The position numbers and the translations under genes are program-made. DNA of 64,000 nucleotides from Ligula intestinalis (taxonomy: Eukaryota > Platyhelminthes > Cestoda > Diphyllobothriidea > Diphyllobothriidae): positions 33,171,715 through 33,235,714 of the forward strand of contig JAYGXS010000005.1 in the NCBI GenBank assembly GCA_036362985.1, written 5' to 3'. Of the stretch, positions 33,540-44,871 are shown in pieces (the first letter of the stretch is position 1; the number at the start of each line of letters is the position of its first letter). The notes below the pieces were generated by a model. It did no database searches. It was not told the origin of the DNA and saw nothing but the letters and a program-made list of their open reading frames with translations.

Positions 33540-34045
33540 TCCTTTTTATCATTGACTTCCTGTGATTCGCATTTTTCCTTTGCATCCTTAATCCTGGCTT
33601 TCTTTTTTTTGTGAACTCAGCGGGTATCTAATTAAAAAGGCTCACTCGTTGACACGTCGGTGAAATGGGAAAATTGGATTTTTATTAGAAAATAGTTTTT
33701 TTTAAGGGGTGGCATTGCATTACTCCCTATAATGTTGCATACTTCCACTATATTTAATTCACACCAAAATGCTGGTTTTTGAGTACCTGTGCGCATGCGT
33801 CTTTTTGGCCGACTGAAAAAAAACAACCCACACAGTAATGCCCCGGAAATTCGCGTTGCTTATTTTGCTGTTGCAAGAATACGCGAACCGAACACTTAAA
33901 ATTCGGCTCGAAGAGGTCCAACCTATAGGTCAGTTCGTGATTTATGTAACATTTTAAGCGGCAGTTTACGAAGATGAATAATAAAAAAGGGATGCTTTCA
34001 TTGGTAAAGAAAACACACGATCAAGCACTGGAACGAAATGTATTT
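33540..34045. other. CABLES intron 3, nothing recognised
   Basis: No repeat or coding signature was recognised. Confidence 0.4.
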
Positions 34046-34092
34046 TGTCGTGAGCTTTCGGGCTCCTGCAGGAGTCCGTCGTCAGAGGTGGC
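34046..34092 (-). ncRNA. Hammerhead-like motif with alternative stem III (AGCU)
   Basis: The - strand reads CTGACGA, then a strong stem II (GGACTCC, TGCA, GGAGCC), then CGAAAGCTC. Here the four bases after GAA are AGCT instead of ACGT. Both are self-complementary, so the change keeps the inferred intermolecular stem III. The tail ACAAAATACATTTCGTTCCAG resembles the other copies only loosely, so it is a different subfamily. Confidence 0.6.
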
Positions 34093-34099
34093 GAAACAG

Positions 34100-35230
34100 C
34101 AACAAATGGGGTAGCTACTTGGATGTGTATAATAACTGAAATTTTGAACGCGTAGAAAATCAATAATTGTGTGTTTGTGCCGCTGACTTGCCACTGTGGA
34201 CAGTGTTAGCTTGTGCTAGTAGGCATGATCGACATGTTGGGTGGAAATATTTACAGAAATAAAATCAACGAAAAACAAGCAACACATAGAGGGGGGGGGG
34301 GGTGGGCAATCAAAAAATACAGGAGAGGGGAAGGAGAAGAGAGGAACTGTGTAGGCTTAGGCGCCAAATGGTCACGTCAGCCCCAAGTAGCTACCACATT
34401 TGTTGTTAGGAGAAATGTTTTCTTTGTGGAATTTGTTTTGTGACCGACAGAAGTAGGTCGAACCAACTTGTCCAGTTGGTAGGCCATCTCTCGCTCTCCT
34501 TGTGTTTATTTTGATTTGTCTGTCTGCCTGCCTGTTTTGATTAAGTCAAAAGGGAATTCAGTTCTGCCTGCTTGTCTGAAAGTCATATTTTGCATAAAAT
34601 CGGTTCTCACTGTAACTCTTTTGATGCCAGCATTGCGAACTATCCCACTGATGGAAGGCCAGTTTGAGAGCATACGCGTATTGTCGGGGTACTATCATCA
34701 GGTCATTACATTTTTATGAGAATAAGGTATAGGTAAAAAGGGGCACGTGAACAATAAAAGAGCTCGTAGGTTGATTTTTATTTTCTTCTATAAGATGGGT
34801 GTGTGAATGGGGAGCGGAGGTTATAAGAAATAGGGATTTAGGAGGCAGTGCTGATTAGTAAGAAGCGTGCCGGGTGGGAAGGAGGAAAGCACTGAGAAGT
34901 GCATAGAGCTAACTGACCTTTAGCCGCAATAATGGCAGAGCTAGCGAGAGGTTATTCTATGCGAAGAAAACCGGATTTCGTACCATGATGGTAATAACTT
35001 CTTCTGTTCCTAGCAGATACCGGCTTGGGGTAGTTGTATACAGTGGGAGTTCACAAATCACACGGAAGGTTTCTTTCAGGTCCACCCTATTCTCAGAATC
35101 AAAACTATATGTGAGAGTAAGGCTCCTTGTCCGTCAAATTGAGGCTTTTCACGTATTCCGATGGAAAGATGTCGGCTAATGTGGCCAGCTCCTCGCTGAT
35201 TGAATCCATGTACCCTTCCAGGTATTTTTC
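34100..35230. other. CABLES intron 3, nothing recognised
   Basis: A poly-G run at about 34291-34302 is simple sequence. No coding signature was recognised. Confidence 0.4.
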
Positions 35231-35235
35231 CCTTT

Positions 35236-35980
35236 GATTTTGAAGATTGCGTAAATAGCCGTTTTCATTGGATCCATTAATTTCTAGAGCACTCGTCAGC
35301 TGCTTCCATTCAACGGAAACGAAACTTGGTATGTACTCTCTTTAAGAAGACGAGAAACATCTGCTCTATGGGCACTCAGAAATAGCCAGCCTCAAATAAG
35401 AATTAATCATGCGTGGATATTCAGCACAGTTTGCAGACACGTATAGCAACCCCTAACGGCTTAAAATGAAGGAACAGTCAGTTCCGAGAAAGCTGCCTTC
35501 ATATCCTTGCCCTTTAAGGATGACAATATTTATGAACTATCAAGAGATACCTACTTAACGCCACTGAAAGAACATGTTATGCTGCTGAACTCATATTTTT
35601 CAATCCAACCATGTCCTTACCAATTCCTTGTGCGAAGGAAGCCTTACCATTGCACTCCCCTTTCAAGTTTGTTTAAGAATTAACATGCAGTTGCAGATGC
35701 AAGTACATAGGACAACTGCAACGGCAACTGGCAACCAGAGTCAAGGAGCACCTACCTAGTTGGCTATTGAAGCAATAAAATATAACCCCTCCTTCATGGG
35801 CTACTGAAAATCTGCTAGGTACGGGCCATTCTGTGGGCCTCAAAACTTTCCGAGTACATATAAAGGCACGAAAAACTCATGTCTTACGCTACCTGGAGGC
35901 AGCCTACCTAAGACGGTTTAAACCCGACCTGTGTAAACAGCTAGAGCATCTGGTGCACCTTACTTCGCAGTGGTAACACC
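35236..35980 (+). mobile_element. PLE fragment with decayed GIY-YIG endonuclease
   Basis: This copy is close in sequence to the 30.2-kb fragment: GCAAGTACATAGGACAACTG, CAACTGGCAACCAGAGTC, TAGTTGGCTATTGAAG and a C-terminal AGCATCTGGTGCACC region. Before it, AAGGAACAGTCAGTTCCGAG matches the linker of the 22.9-kb PLE (near 24178). Stops and small deletions abound. It also has the ~75-bp segment (35236-35308) that flanks the 30.2-kb copy. Confidence 0.75.
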
Positions 35981-37450
35981 AGCTCGCTCATTACACATTT
36001 TAGTTTCGAACTTTTTTGCCTTAGACGTTTTTATCCCCACTTTTGCTTGAGCACTTTGATAGCGAAGAGGAACCTGTGCGCTGTTTAAGTGGGTGACCTC
36101 GGAGATTGGTCGTTGCAGGAAATTCAGAAAAGTCCCCGATCGCCAGGCAACAATCCACTCTGCTCACATTGCGGAACGCCTGTAGGAGATCCCCTGAATT
36201 AATCTAGACTAGGCTGATCTGGGACTGCCCAAGGTCTCCAGGCTTCTATAGCATACTCCACGTACAACCTCATCAATGTTCCGAATATCTTGGGAAGAAT
36301 ATGGAATACTTCACGATTTTGCATTTTATCATTGCACAGGGGCCATGCTTATTCTGTGTCGTTTTAGATTTCAAAAATGTACCGCCTAATCGAGTACCCC
36401 ATTGATGATGTCTTCCCCATTCACATTGAGTCGGTTATTGTCGCAGTTTCATCACCGCAATTAATGGTTGACGTGGTCATTACTCGGCTGTTTGGCTCGT
36501 TGATACTGTTACTGGCAGCGTTGTTCGCCCACGTTGTTTGCCTTTGGTCAATTGCTTGACTCAAGACCATTGCGCTTGTTAATTGCGTGCGGGCCGCAGA
36601 GGGCCATGGCTTCAACAGCTCGCAGCCCAAACAGCCGCGTCGAACTCAAAGCTATACACAGTTTTCGATTAATGTGTCGCGACCTCAAAGCTGGTGCCAC
36701 CACTTCTTCCTGCTCCCGCATGTTCGGTCATCAGAGTCCAGTTTAGTTTGTTTTAGTTACTTTGTTCGCTACTGAGCAAGATCCGTTTAACAACTGCAGA
36801 CGTTTCCTCCTAAGAAACGCATCTTTTTGCCTTGATACAGTGATTGCACCGCTTACTCCTCAACCGATTTTCGAAAGTCTCTTAAGCTTTATACAGGAAT
36901 TAGATTTGCCTCAGTGTAACTGTATAAAGATCTCTGTGGCGAGTTCATCAGTCCACTTGAGGGCGTAAAAATCTGGCCCGGCTTTGATCGAATTGTACAT
37001 GTTATCTTCGGCTGCCTCAAAAGACACCTGTTTTGCCTCGCTGAACTGAAGACCCGAGACTGAATTCGTGGTCGATAACCAAAAATACCCCCTTCTCCCC
37101 GCCTCAACATCAGGCGACGTTGCACAGGCAGCTGTTGACGACTCGCTGCCCTGAAGACCCTTGACCGATTTCCACTCGAACACACACACGCACATCTGTA
37201 ACAGTTGCAGGTGCCTAAGGGCCACTTGAACACATCACCCCTCAGCCAACGCACCAGGGAACTCCATACGTGACACGTGCATTGCAAGTCGCCAATTGGA
37301 CACCACATGAACTGGTGCCAAATTCACCTACAAGCAGCTGCCATCTCTTTCAGATGTGACGCTATTGAACCTGCGTTGTTTCTTTGTTTAGGGTCAGGTG
37401 ATATATTGTGCCGACATCACTATTCAGCGATGGTACCCATTTAAACATTC
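35981..37450. other. CABLES intron 3; short block shared with two other loci
   Basis: The block at about 36565-36640 (ATTGCGCTTGTTAATTGCG, CAGCTCGCAG) resembles 40258-40325 and 55075-55150. The identity of the block is unknown. No gene was recognised, and the open frames at 36889-37308 have no family signature. Confidence 0.4.
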
Positions 37451-37454
37451 AGGA

Positions 37455-37720
37455 AGTCAAGATAGGCGAACGAACGTTTTCGATTGATTCATCATCATCA
37501 GGCATGCAAAATAATTTAACCGGGGTTGAGCTAACAAAAGTTTAAGCAACCAATCAACAGTAATTAAGTGGGGAAGGGGGTAGTTGTTAAGAGATCATAG
37601 GGGGGGGGGGGCAGGGGGAGGAGAGAAGTGTCCTACAATTAGTTCATATCAACCGGTCATCTCCTCACCGCTTTGCCTGATGGTGAATTAATCTTAAACG
37701 TTCGTTCGCCTATCTTGACT
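37455..37720. mobile_element. Foldback unit with paired hammerhead-like ends
   Basis: The left arm (37455-37503, - orientation) and right arm (37675-37720, + orientation) are inverted copies ending AACGTTCGTTCGCC and TATCTTGACT. The left arm reads CTGATGA, a short stem II (GATGAATCAATC), then GAAAACGTTC: the core is complete and stem III would be the palindrome AACGTT. The right arm has CTGATGG and TTAAACGTTC, a damaged core. The 170-bp interior holds a poly-G run and no frame. Confidence 0.75.
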
Positions 37721-37928
37721 CCACTATTATTGTCTAAGTGTATTCACTGTTGAGTACCGTGCCCCATACGAATTTTTTAATCCTTGGGAATGGACGTAAG
37801 CTTTACGACTGGATACTGAGTCAAAGGGTACATGATACTCAAGCAGTACATTTGACGATACAGTACCTGTGTTAACCCCTCCCCTAACTAATAGCCTCAT
37901 ATTCTGTTTCCCTGTTGCGCTTACGAAG

Positions 37929-38264
37929 GAGTTGGTCACTGAGCTGAGAGTTGATCGTCGGGAGCTGTTGAACCTTGAACTGGCCGCCTTCATCGGCCTG
38001 GAGTTCACAGTGATTTCGACGGATGCAGAAACCATGCCGCATCTGAAGCAGCTGCAAAAGGTCCTTGGTCTCATGTCAGCGGTGGTGAAGCCGCCGCGGC
38101 GAGGCAGTGAAGCCCTGCCCTCGGTCCAGTTCCTTCACTCTGATCACTCCCTCTCCGCAGTCAACATCAGCAGTGCTCTCGGCAGCAGTTGCCGTCGCGT
38201 CGTTGTCGATTCAGCAGGCGGTGGCGGCGCCACCACCTCGCTGGCCAGAAACAGCACGTCTTGA
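37929..38264 (+). CDS. CABLES: CABLES-like protein, last coding exon (end of cyclin-like box and tail)
   Basis: 111 codons plus stop, after acceptor AG at 37927-37928 with a pyrimidine-rich lead (TTCTGTTTCCCTGTTGCGC). The first half reads ELVTELRVDRRELL, LELAAFIGLEFTVIS and MPHLKQLQK. It fits the last CABLES helices (R-R-E-L, F-x-V-L-V-A-L-E-F, M-P-H-Y-x-R-L). The join to LIQ of the previous exon preserves the family spacing exactly. Animal CABLES proteins end soon after that motif. Here about 60 further residues follow, rich in Ser, Ala and Gly, so this lineage has a longer C-terminal tail. No convincing donor follows the domain end, hence the call of a terminal exon. Confidence 0.87.
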   Translation, partial: ELVTELRVDRRELLNLELAAFIGLEFTVISTDAETMPHLKQLQKVLGLMSAVVKPPRRGSEALPSVQFLHSDHSLSAVNISSALGSSCRRVVVDSAGGGGATTSLARNSTS

Positions 38265-39930
38265 TGCTTGCTGCTGCTGCTGCCGCCGCTGCTACTGACG
38301 GACTGGGTGGCCTGCGAAACAATCAGGGAAGTACAGAGACACCTTTCTCAGCCTCATACTACCCGCTTACAGCAATTGCCTCAGTTCCATCCAGATTTCC
38401 TTGCCCCCCCACCCCCTCCCCCCGATTTGTACGGTATTTATATGCCTACTTTTTTGTCTCAGATGATTTTCTTCAATCTCCTCCCTGATTTATTTGCTTG
38501 TGTCTTTTTTAATTAGAATACATGCGTCGATAGTCTAACTTGTAATGTTAATGGCAGGAGAAGGGGCATAATAGGATTGTAGGGAGAGAAGAGTTGAGGA
38601 CTCGAGGAGAGGGGTATGCTTCTCTGGCTTTTTAAAACCAGGCTCGGGTCCACTATGATTGGGATGTACAGTTGTTCATTCTACTGCCTAGTTATGTGAG
38701 TGGCCTACAGCCTTTGAAGTCTCACCATTCGAGTTCGGACTCTGTGGTTTAGGTGACGGGGGGATGATTCACGGTTGAGCAGTTGTTTGCCATTGTTGAT
38801 AAATGTCAACGAAAATGCGAAAAGTCGTCTTCGATTAGAAGGGAAGTATTTAGGTGCAGTAGTAGCATCAACAAGAGCATAAGGTTGCCGGCTTTCAAAT
38901 GAGCATTCTTCCGGCTCCATTACATAAAAATAAGAAATCAATTACCATACATCTTTTCACCCTGATTTTCCCTACCCTTATCGAACAAATTACATGTCAA
39001 AGATCGTAAATAAAATGATCGTCATTGTAATCGCTCGTAAGGAATTCACGTGCATATTTCAGGTTCTATAACGTTTGTACTCATGCGATTTTTTGAAGAT
39101 CCTGTAATGCCGTTCAAAGGGTGTCGTTTTTAGATGGAAATTGCCAGCACGGGGATGGGAGACTGAATTGCTGTTTCTGTCCAACGCTATAACCATGGGT
39201 TGGTTATCTTGCAAGTGCTTAGGTCGGAGATACTGACATTCGTCCATTGACGTTCACTGATCGTCAAGGGAACGTTCACTATCTACACTGCTGGCGGGGC
39301 TTGTGAATGAGCCCCAATGCGATCGGTAAAAGTAAAATCAACGAGTACCATATTGGTCTATTGATTAATTTTTTAATAAAGTATAGAACATTCCGCGTTA
39401 GTTGTAACATGTTGTAGATCCTATATGAAGACCTGATCCCCGTGTACAGAAATGTATTTTATTATAGAGTGAACATAGTCTGTATTTTGGAAACCGTGAG
39501 CCTAGTTGGGAAAGCGGATGGGGATATAAATTATTCGGGAATTGAAAATCTGTTCGGGACGTGTTATATCCTTTATACGAGTCGAAAACGTTTTAGAAGA
39601 TGAAGTAAGGAGGCATAAATTTATGTTTTTTGAATGAAAGATATTTGAATATACAAAGGCAGCGAAAACCTATCTGAAAATCATCCTATCTCTACTACAT
39701 AATTCTCTTTTTAGTCGATACGGTTTTCACAGACGGCCGACATTCTATCTTAACTGACATATCTATAGATTATCCTGTACCGTATTTACTATGAGTAAAC
39801 TAACTAACTAATCCTTTCTTATCAACATTGTGAATTTTGGTTCAAGCTTTTTATTTTCTATGTAAGTGAATAAGCATGTTCCAGGAAGTGGTTTAGAAGT
39901 ATAAATTACGATCGCTGGAGAATGAAGTTT
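38265..39930. other. CABLES 3' flank, likely 3' UTR then intergenic
   Basis: A CTG/CCG-rich stretch follows the stop (38267-38296). The first plain AATAAA I see after the stop is at 39009-39014, a possible but weak poly(A) signal. No other gene was recognised. Confidence 0.35.
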
Positions 39931-40140
39931 AGATGCCTGACGTTTCGGATTCACTCTTGAACCCTTCAGAATAGGGTGATACACGCACGGATTACGCAGT
40001 ATATATATAGTTCCTAGGATCTACGCGACCGCATGCGCACTATTATAAGCAATTCTCAAACTCATTGCTGGGAGTCGTAATTGGTGTGACGATGGCTTGA
40101 CAGTCCGATTCCGAGCCATTAGTTACCGCGATTTCGTCAT
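39915..40140 (-). mobile_element. PLE-type terminal repeat with hammerhead-like motif
   Basis: The - strand core is CTGAAGG, then AATCCGAAACGTCAGGC (39936-39972), and the tail CTCCAGCGATCG is at the left. To the right, a TATATATATAG word (about 40000) and ATGGCTTGACAG (about 40091) are shared with the 9.74-kb copy, suggesting a terminal repeat of 200 bp or more. Confidence 0.6.
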
Positions 40141-40339
40141 CCCTGTTGGATGTGGGCTTCATAATTACGCGACAATCATTTTCCCTGTCGTTAGACTTGA
40201 TAGCGGACTGATTCTGCTGTTCAGACAATTTCTCAGTACGCAGTATGGGAACAACAAACCATTGTGCTTGTTGATTGACAGTGGACCTGAGAATCATGAG
40301 CCGAGCAGCTCGCGGCTCACGCGGTGGCCACCTCTTGCG

Positions 40340-41580
40340 AGGATTTTGTCTTCAACTTTGCGAAAATTCCCATTGAAAATTTCAAAAGATAAATTGGCGA
40401 ACATACGTTTGTTTTCGATAAATTCTCGTCAGGCCTTTACATTTATATGGTATGAATAAACTATGGTGGTTGGTGGACAGATGAAGTGTTCTCGTTGTCA
40501 CTGTGGGGAGGAGGGGGAAGAAAGGGGGGTGGGGGGGAGGTTGGGGGAGTTGAAATCAGAGTGTCAATGTCTAGACGGCCTGCACATTGAGGTGGTCTGG
40601 GCTGGCAGTTTATCCTTAATCTCTCCGTATAGGATGGGAGTAGTCGAGAACAATACATGGGCGTTGGCTGCTGGGAAGGTAGTTGCTACGGCTTGACTCA
40701 GGCGCCTCCTTAGTAGTTCGCTTGGTCCGTCCCCTTGAAATGGGACTTTGATGAAGATTCGTTTCTTCTCCACTGTTAATACTGAGGGCTTTGGCGGCCT
40801 TTCAGCAGCCAACGCCCATGTATTGATCTCGACTACTCCCATCCTATACGGAGAGATTAAGGATAAACTGCCAGCCCAGACCACCTCAATGTGCATATAT
40901 TCATTTACCTGTTCCTGTGGGGCAGGATATATTAGTCGCACGAGCCGGCGCTTGTCCAAAAGAGTAAGGGAACACATACCCGCATGGTTAAGGAAGGGCC
41001 AACTTAAAGGTGTAAACAGTTCAATCTTAGCGCACCTGGTGGACTCGAACCATCGCGTGGATGCCAAAGAGGCCTTCCGAGTGATTTACAAGGTGCCTTC
41101 AAGCTACTCAAAACTCCTCGGACAGCGTCTGTTGGCGACGGCAGAGGCGGCCGCCATCAGGCTACGCAGACCGCTGCTATTTGCCCAAAAGAATTTCGTC
41201 GCGGCGCCCCAGTTGCCATGGGCGAAACTAGGTAACACGGCCACCCACAGCGGACCACAGGCCTCGGAAACGGGCCCCCGCAGAGACGACCAAGTCCCAA
41301 GTCCAGCCACGCACACCTTATCGGCGGTCCTGGACGCCAGGCCGTCTAGACATTGACACTCTGATCTCAACTCCCCCAACCTCCCCCCCACCCCCCCCCT
41401 TTCTCCCTCCTCCTCCCCACAGTGACAAGGAGAATTTATCGAAAACAAACGTATGTTCGCCAATTTATTTTCTGAGATTTTGTCTTCGTTAAACTTGAAA
41501 ATATGGTCGCGTGCTGTCGAATTAACTGCAACCTGGGAGTTGGCGTCCTTCCTCCTCATCGCTGCTGTGTGCTCGGGCAT
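40340..41580 (+). mobile_element. Foldback PLE with open GIY-YIG endonuclease frame
   Basis: The outer arms (about 40340-40433 in - orientation, 41425-41520 in + orientation) are inverted and carry the hammerhead-like word GAATTTATCGAAAAC with AAACGTATGTTCGCC. Inside, 40555-40680 is the inverse of parts of 40797-40895 and 41338-41360 (shared words include GATGGGAGTAGTCGAGA and GTCAATGTCTAGACGG). The + strand centre holds the endonuclease frame. The whole 1.2 kb can fold on itself. It belongs to a PLE family distinct from the 30-kb and 35-kb fragments. Confidence 0.82.
40748..41356 (+). CDS. PLE C-terminal GIY-YIG endonuclease frame (partial ORF)
   Basis: A 202-codon open frame. From residue ~52 it reads YSFTCSCGAGYISRTSRRLS, then KRVREHIPAWL, a pattern of PLE GIY-YIG nucleases (Y-x-F-x-C, C-x-x-x-Y-I-G-x-T-x-R, R-x-x-E-H). 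The Gly of Y-I-G is Ser here; the Tyr, Arg and Glu positions are present. LAHLVDSNHRVDAKEAF follows, matching the H-x-L-D-x-x-H-x-x-D region. The domain nicks DNA for target-primed insertion of the element. It lacks the RT and is thus the C-terminal end of a larger protein. The ATG is not a natural start. Confidence 0.8.
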   Translation: MMKIRFFSTVNTEGFGGLSAANAHVLISTTPILYGEIKDKLPAQTTSMCIYSFTCSCGAGYISRTSRRLSKRVREHIPAWLRKGQLKGVNSSILAHLVDSNHRVDAKEAFRVIYKVPSSYSKLLGQRLLATAEAAAIRLRRPLLFAQKNFVAAPQLPWAKLGNTATHSGPQASETGPRRDDQVPSPATHTLSAVLDARPSRH

Positions 41581-42402
41581 TTGCGTCTGGAGTAATCTCC
41601 CGATTTCGCCGACGAAATTGTTTTGTCAAAAACTGTACCAGACCAGGTAAATGATTCCGACTATTTCCTGCCGTGACAGAGGGCCCAGTCTTCCTGTTGC
41701 TCCTGCTTCTACGTGGTCACAAAAGAGCACCTGAGCAAGTGGTAGGGAGACAACTGTGCTTCATTCTCGTTGACTCTGGCGTTGCCTTAATACGTGGACA
41801 TATCCAGGTTTTTAGTTTTTCCTGGTTCTTTGTGTTGACAAGCATCCGTCCTGACATCTTCGTGGAGGGGACCATTTGATTGGTCGTTCGCCGTCCATTC
41901 CCTCGAAGTGGCACTTCTACCGCGTTTGCGCTTTCCTCAGTTTTACGTGGATTCTGACGCCTGGCTGGCTTTGGGGATGAGATACGCTTCTATCCATCGT
42001 GATCCACCATACTGAAAGACGTCCACCAGGCTTGCATCGGACCACGGCGTTTCCCCACTGGAAATTTGTTTGGCGACCCCTATGGTTTTTGGTAGGAGAT
42101 CCAGATCTTTTTTCTTTTCCACTTTGGGTCCCATTCAATAGCAATTTTGGCATCGGTCACGGCTCGGCCCAGCGGTCCTGCATTTGTGATATATCCCTCT
42201 GAAATGTTGAGCCGACGGAGGTGAGATGCGGTGCATTCCTTGTGATGTAGCGGTCCTAGATGGACTTGGTAGAATTGAAGAAATTTTCCATTTCGTTGCG
42301 ATTGGCGTACCCTTGAACTTGACCGTGCGGACATCTGTAAAATACCACTTTGTTAGCGTCGGTCCATGTAGACTTTGCGCAGGCTGATACAGTCTGCTAT
42401 TG
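41581..42402. other. Unidentified sequence with overlapping frames
   Basis: The - strand frames (about 41917-42334) contain HLRRLNISEGYITNAGPLGR and DAKIAIEWDPKWKRKK, which look protein-like but which I cannot assign. The adjacent hammerhead module suggests it could be a retroelement body. Confidence 0.3.
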
Positions 42403-42480
42403 CTCTCTGATGACGAAGCTGCGACGGATATTGAAAATCACCGGCGAATAAAAGTATTGTCCCAGCGATCGAGTCTTCTT
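42403..42480 (+). ncRNA. Hammerhead-like motif, damaged second half, with PLE tail
   Basis: CTGATGACGAAGCTGCGACG keeps the core and stem II start. GATATTGAAAATCACCGGCG has lost the GAAACGTC. The tail ATTGTCCCAGCGATCGAG is perfect. Confidence 0.6.
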
Positions 42481-43019
42481 CTTTTTCTCTGTGCGCAGGC
42501 TGTTTATTGCATCGAGTAAATTGTCAGTATCCGCGTCGTTGTTGACAAAACATGCGGTGCAAGTCTGAGGCCGGTAGACTGGATAACGTTATACATTTGG
42601 CGACATCGTGTGTCCGTCCTGGCGTCGTCGTCTGGAGCCTAGGCGTCTTGCCGTCCCTGGATCAATCAATTGTTAAATAGAAACAGTCTTCAGGCAATAT
42701 CGATACAGTGATGGTGAACCTGCGTGGTAGTCGCTTTTAATGTTTTTTCCTGTAAGAGGTGCCCTCCTGGATATGCTGACCAGTGATTTGCTATGGCTTC
42801 CTTGTTGTGCCGGTCACATGCGGTTTGCTAGATACAACGAAAGTCAACTATCATTATACAGCGATTAACGTGAAGGTGACGGCCCCACCAAGCTGCATGG
42901 ATGGACGTCGATTTCTAACACTGTTTTAATTGAAAATGCATCCGTAGATTTGTGACTGATTTCTTGCTCACAAAGACATTAATAAGAGACTAACAGCGCA
43001 GAGTCAATAAATGCGGATA

Positions 43020-43175
43020 GTATTGCCGACAAAGACAAGGGAGACTGAAATGGCCATTTCTGGCTAATAAGGCCTCGCCAGCCATTCATACCCAACCCCA
43101 GGACTAGCCACAAGCCGAGGCTCGAACTCGCGACCTTTTTGATTAGAGTCTAACGCTCTAATAGTTTATTTCAAA
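43020..43175 (-). mobile_element. tRNA-derived SINE, copy 4
   Basis: On the - strand: a head with GAGCGTTAGACTCTAATC, a B-box-like GCGAGTTCGAGCCTCGG, then GGGTATGAATGGCTGGCG and CCAGAAATGGCCATTTCAG and TCCCTTGTCTTTGTCGGC. The tail matches the copies at 12 kb closely. Confidence 0.8.
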
Positions 43176-44870
43176 GAGGGCAACGACTTGTGGTACTGAC
43201 ACGGCAAACTATTTTGGATTATTGTTTCGATGAATTAATGCATAGGATAAAAACCACTTCAACGTATTCTGAATACAACCCCCCCTTCCCACGTTCTCCT
43301 TATTTATTTACGTTCCTACCAAGTGTTTCTACAAAATCTCGATCATCGACAACAAGGTTGACCGAACTATGCAACGTTTTCACAGTCCTAGATTATCTTC
43401 TATAATAATTGTCCAGCCTTCGCCACTGCATAGCAGGCACTACCGTAAGGAAACGGTAACACAAACCAGCAATTAATGCTTTACCGTACTTTCCAAGCAC
43501 CATTGCTCCATCTCGCGCAAAAATAGAAAATATTGACTGAACTGCAAACTTGAAAGGGCATATCATCACTGTGGATTCTGATTGACTTTTAACATTGCGG
43601 ATGCTTGCTTTCCCTTACCATTCAGGAAGACATATCTGAAAATATATATCCCTCACTCCCAAAAACACAGAAATATTGATTACTCTACTCACAGTGACAC
43701 CTAACTCTGGTTTTCCGTTCAGGTTTAAGAAATCGTGTAAAAACTGTCTTATCTGCTGGCATGCGCCTTAATTTCACAGACCGCAGGAATTCTCTCTGAG
43801 AAAAGTATGGGCTATGACCTTTTATCAGTAGCAAACTAGCGAACAGCAGACTCGGGACTTCCAGCAGTCATAGAGACACTTGAAATGTCCTGTTGACGTA
43901 ATTTATTGTTGGCCGAATGGCCTTTAACGCTTGGCTATTCTGGCTTAGGACTATCCCACCATCTTCAAATAATAAGAGCTGCGCTACACAAAAAAGACGG
44001 TGAACTGTGTTTCATATGGCGCGATTGTTGTGCCGGGGTAAGTCCATCACAGCAAACGCAGACTGAGCTTTTTAAGTTCTGAATAGTATTGATGCCAAAT
44101 TCATTACCAGTTGGTGTAAATGCTCGTGTTTACTAGGAGAGACAGCAAAGGAGTCTGGGAGTGGGAGAGAAAAGACAATCTTTTCCGGCTTGTAGATGGA
44201 CACATATCGCTTTTAACAAAAAATTACGGCATTATGTGAGCAGTAATGGGCCGGTGGAGGAATGTGTTGAATAAACAAACCGTCAGTTTCAAGGGTGGGT
44301 AGCAAAAGGGTGGGGGTAGCCGTGGTATTAAATAGTTATATTAGCTACATCTACATTTAGTAACCAACCGCGCAACTTGCTCAGTGAAACTCTGAAATGC
44401 GTTTGCGGATGCAAGGCACTTATCAAATGGAATTGTACCGTTGATTACCGTGCTACGAATGCTGTAAGGCCACGATACCGAATATAGGCTGCGCCGCCCA
44501 ACGACTGCATTTCAGACCACACTCGGATAAAAAGATTTTTAGTAGTATCAATTGTTTCATGTTTACAGAAGATCCCTAATCAAGTTCATTAAATTTTTCA
44601 GTGGCCGTCAATACTACTGTATGCCTCATAAGGAGTACTGCAAGGAACGGTTATAATGCTATTACAACGCACTTTGCAAGATACCAAAACACCTCTGATA
44701 ACAAAAGTGTTCAAGCCAGAATATAACCTCTTTCAAGGAGAAAGCTGTAAAGAAAACGCCATTTGCTAGAACAGGAGCAGAAGGCTATTGTGGTGCACTT
44801 TTTTTGAAAGAAAAAAAACGCATTTGAAAATTTAAGGCTATGCATATAGTACGGCCTAAAATTCGTATAA
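43176..44870. other. Intergenic, nothing recognised
   Basis: AT-rich; no repeat or coding signature was recognised. Confidence 0.45.
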
Positions 44871-44871
44871 C

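Noticed and set aside
40564..41067. 167-codon - strand frame in the foldback PLE
   Set aside because: It is the antisense of the GIY-YIG frame plus the inverted arm; the palindromic layout keeps it open.
41917..42334. Protein-like - strand frames as a host gene
   Set aside because: Frames overlap with stops, no splice signals or known domain; left as unidentified.
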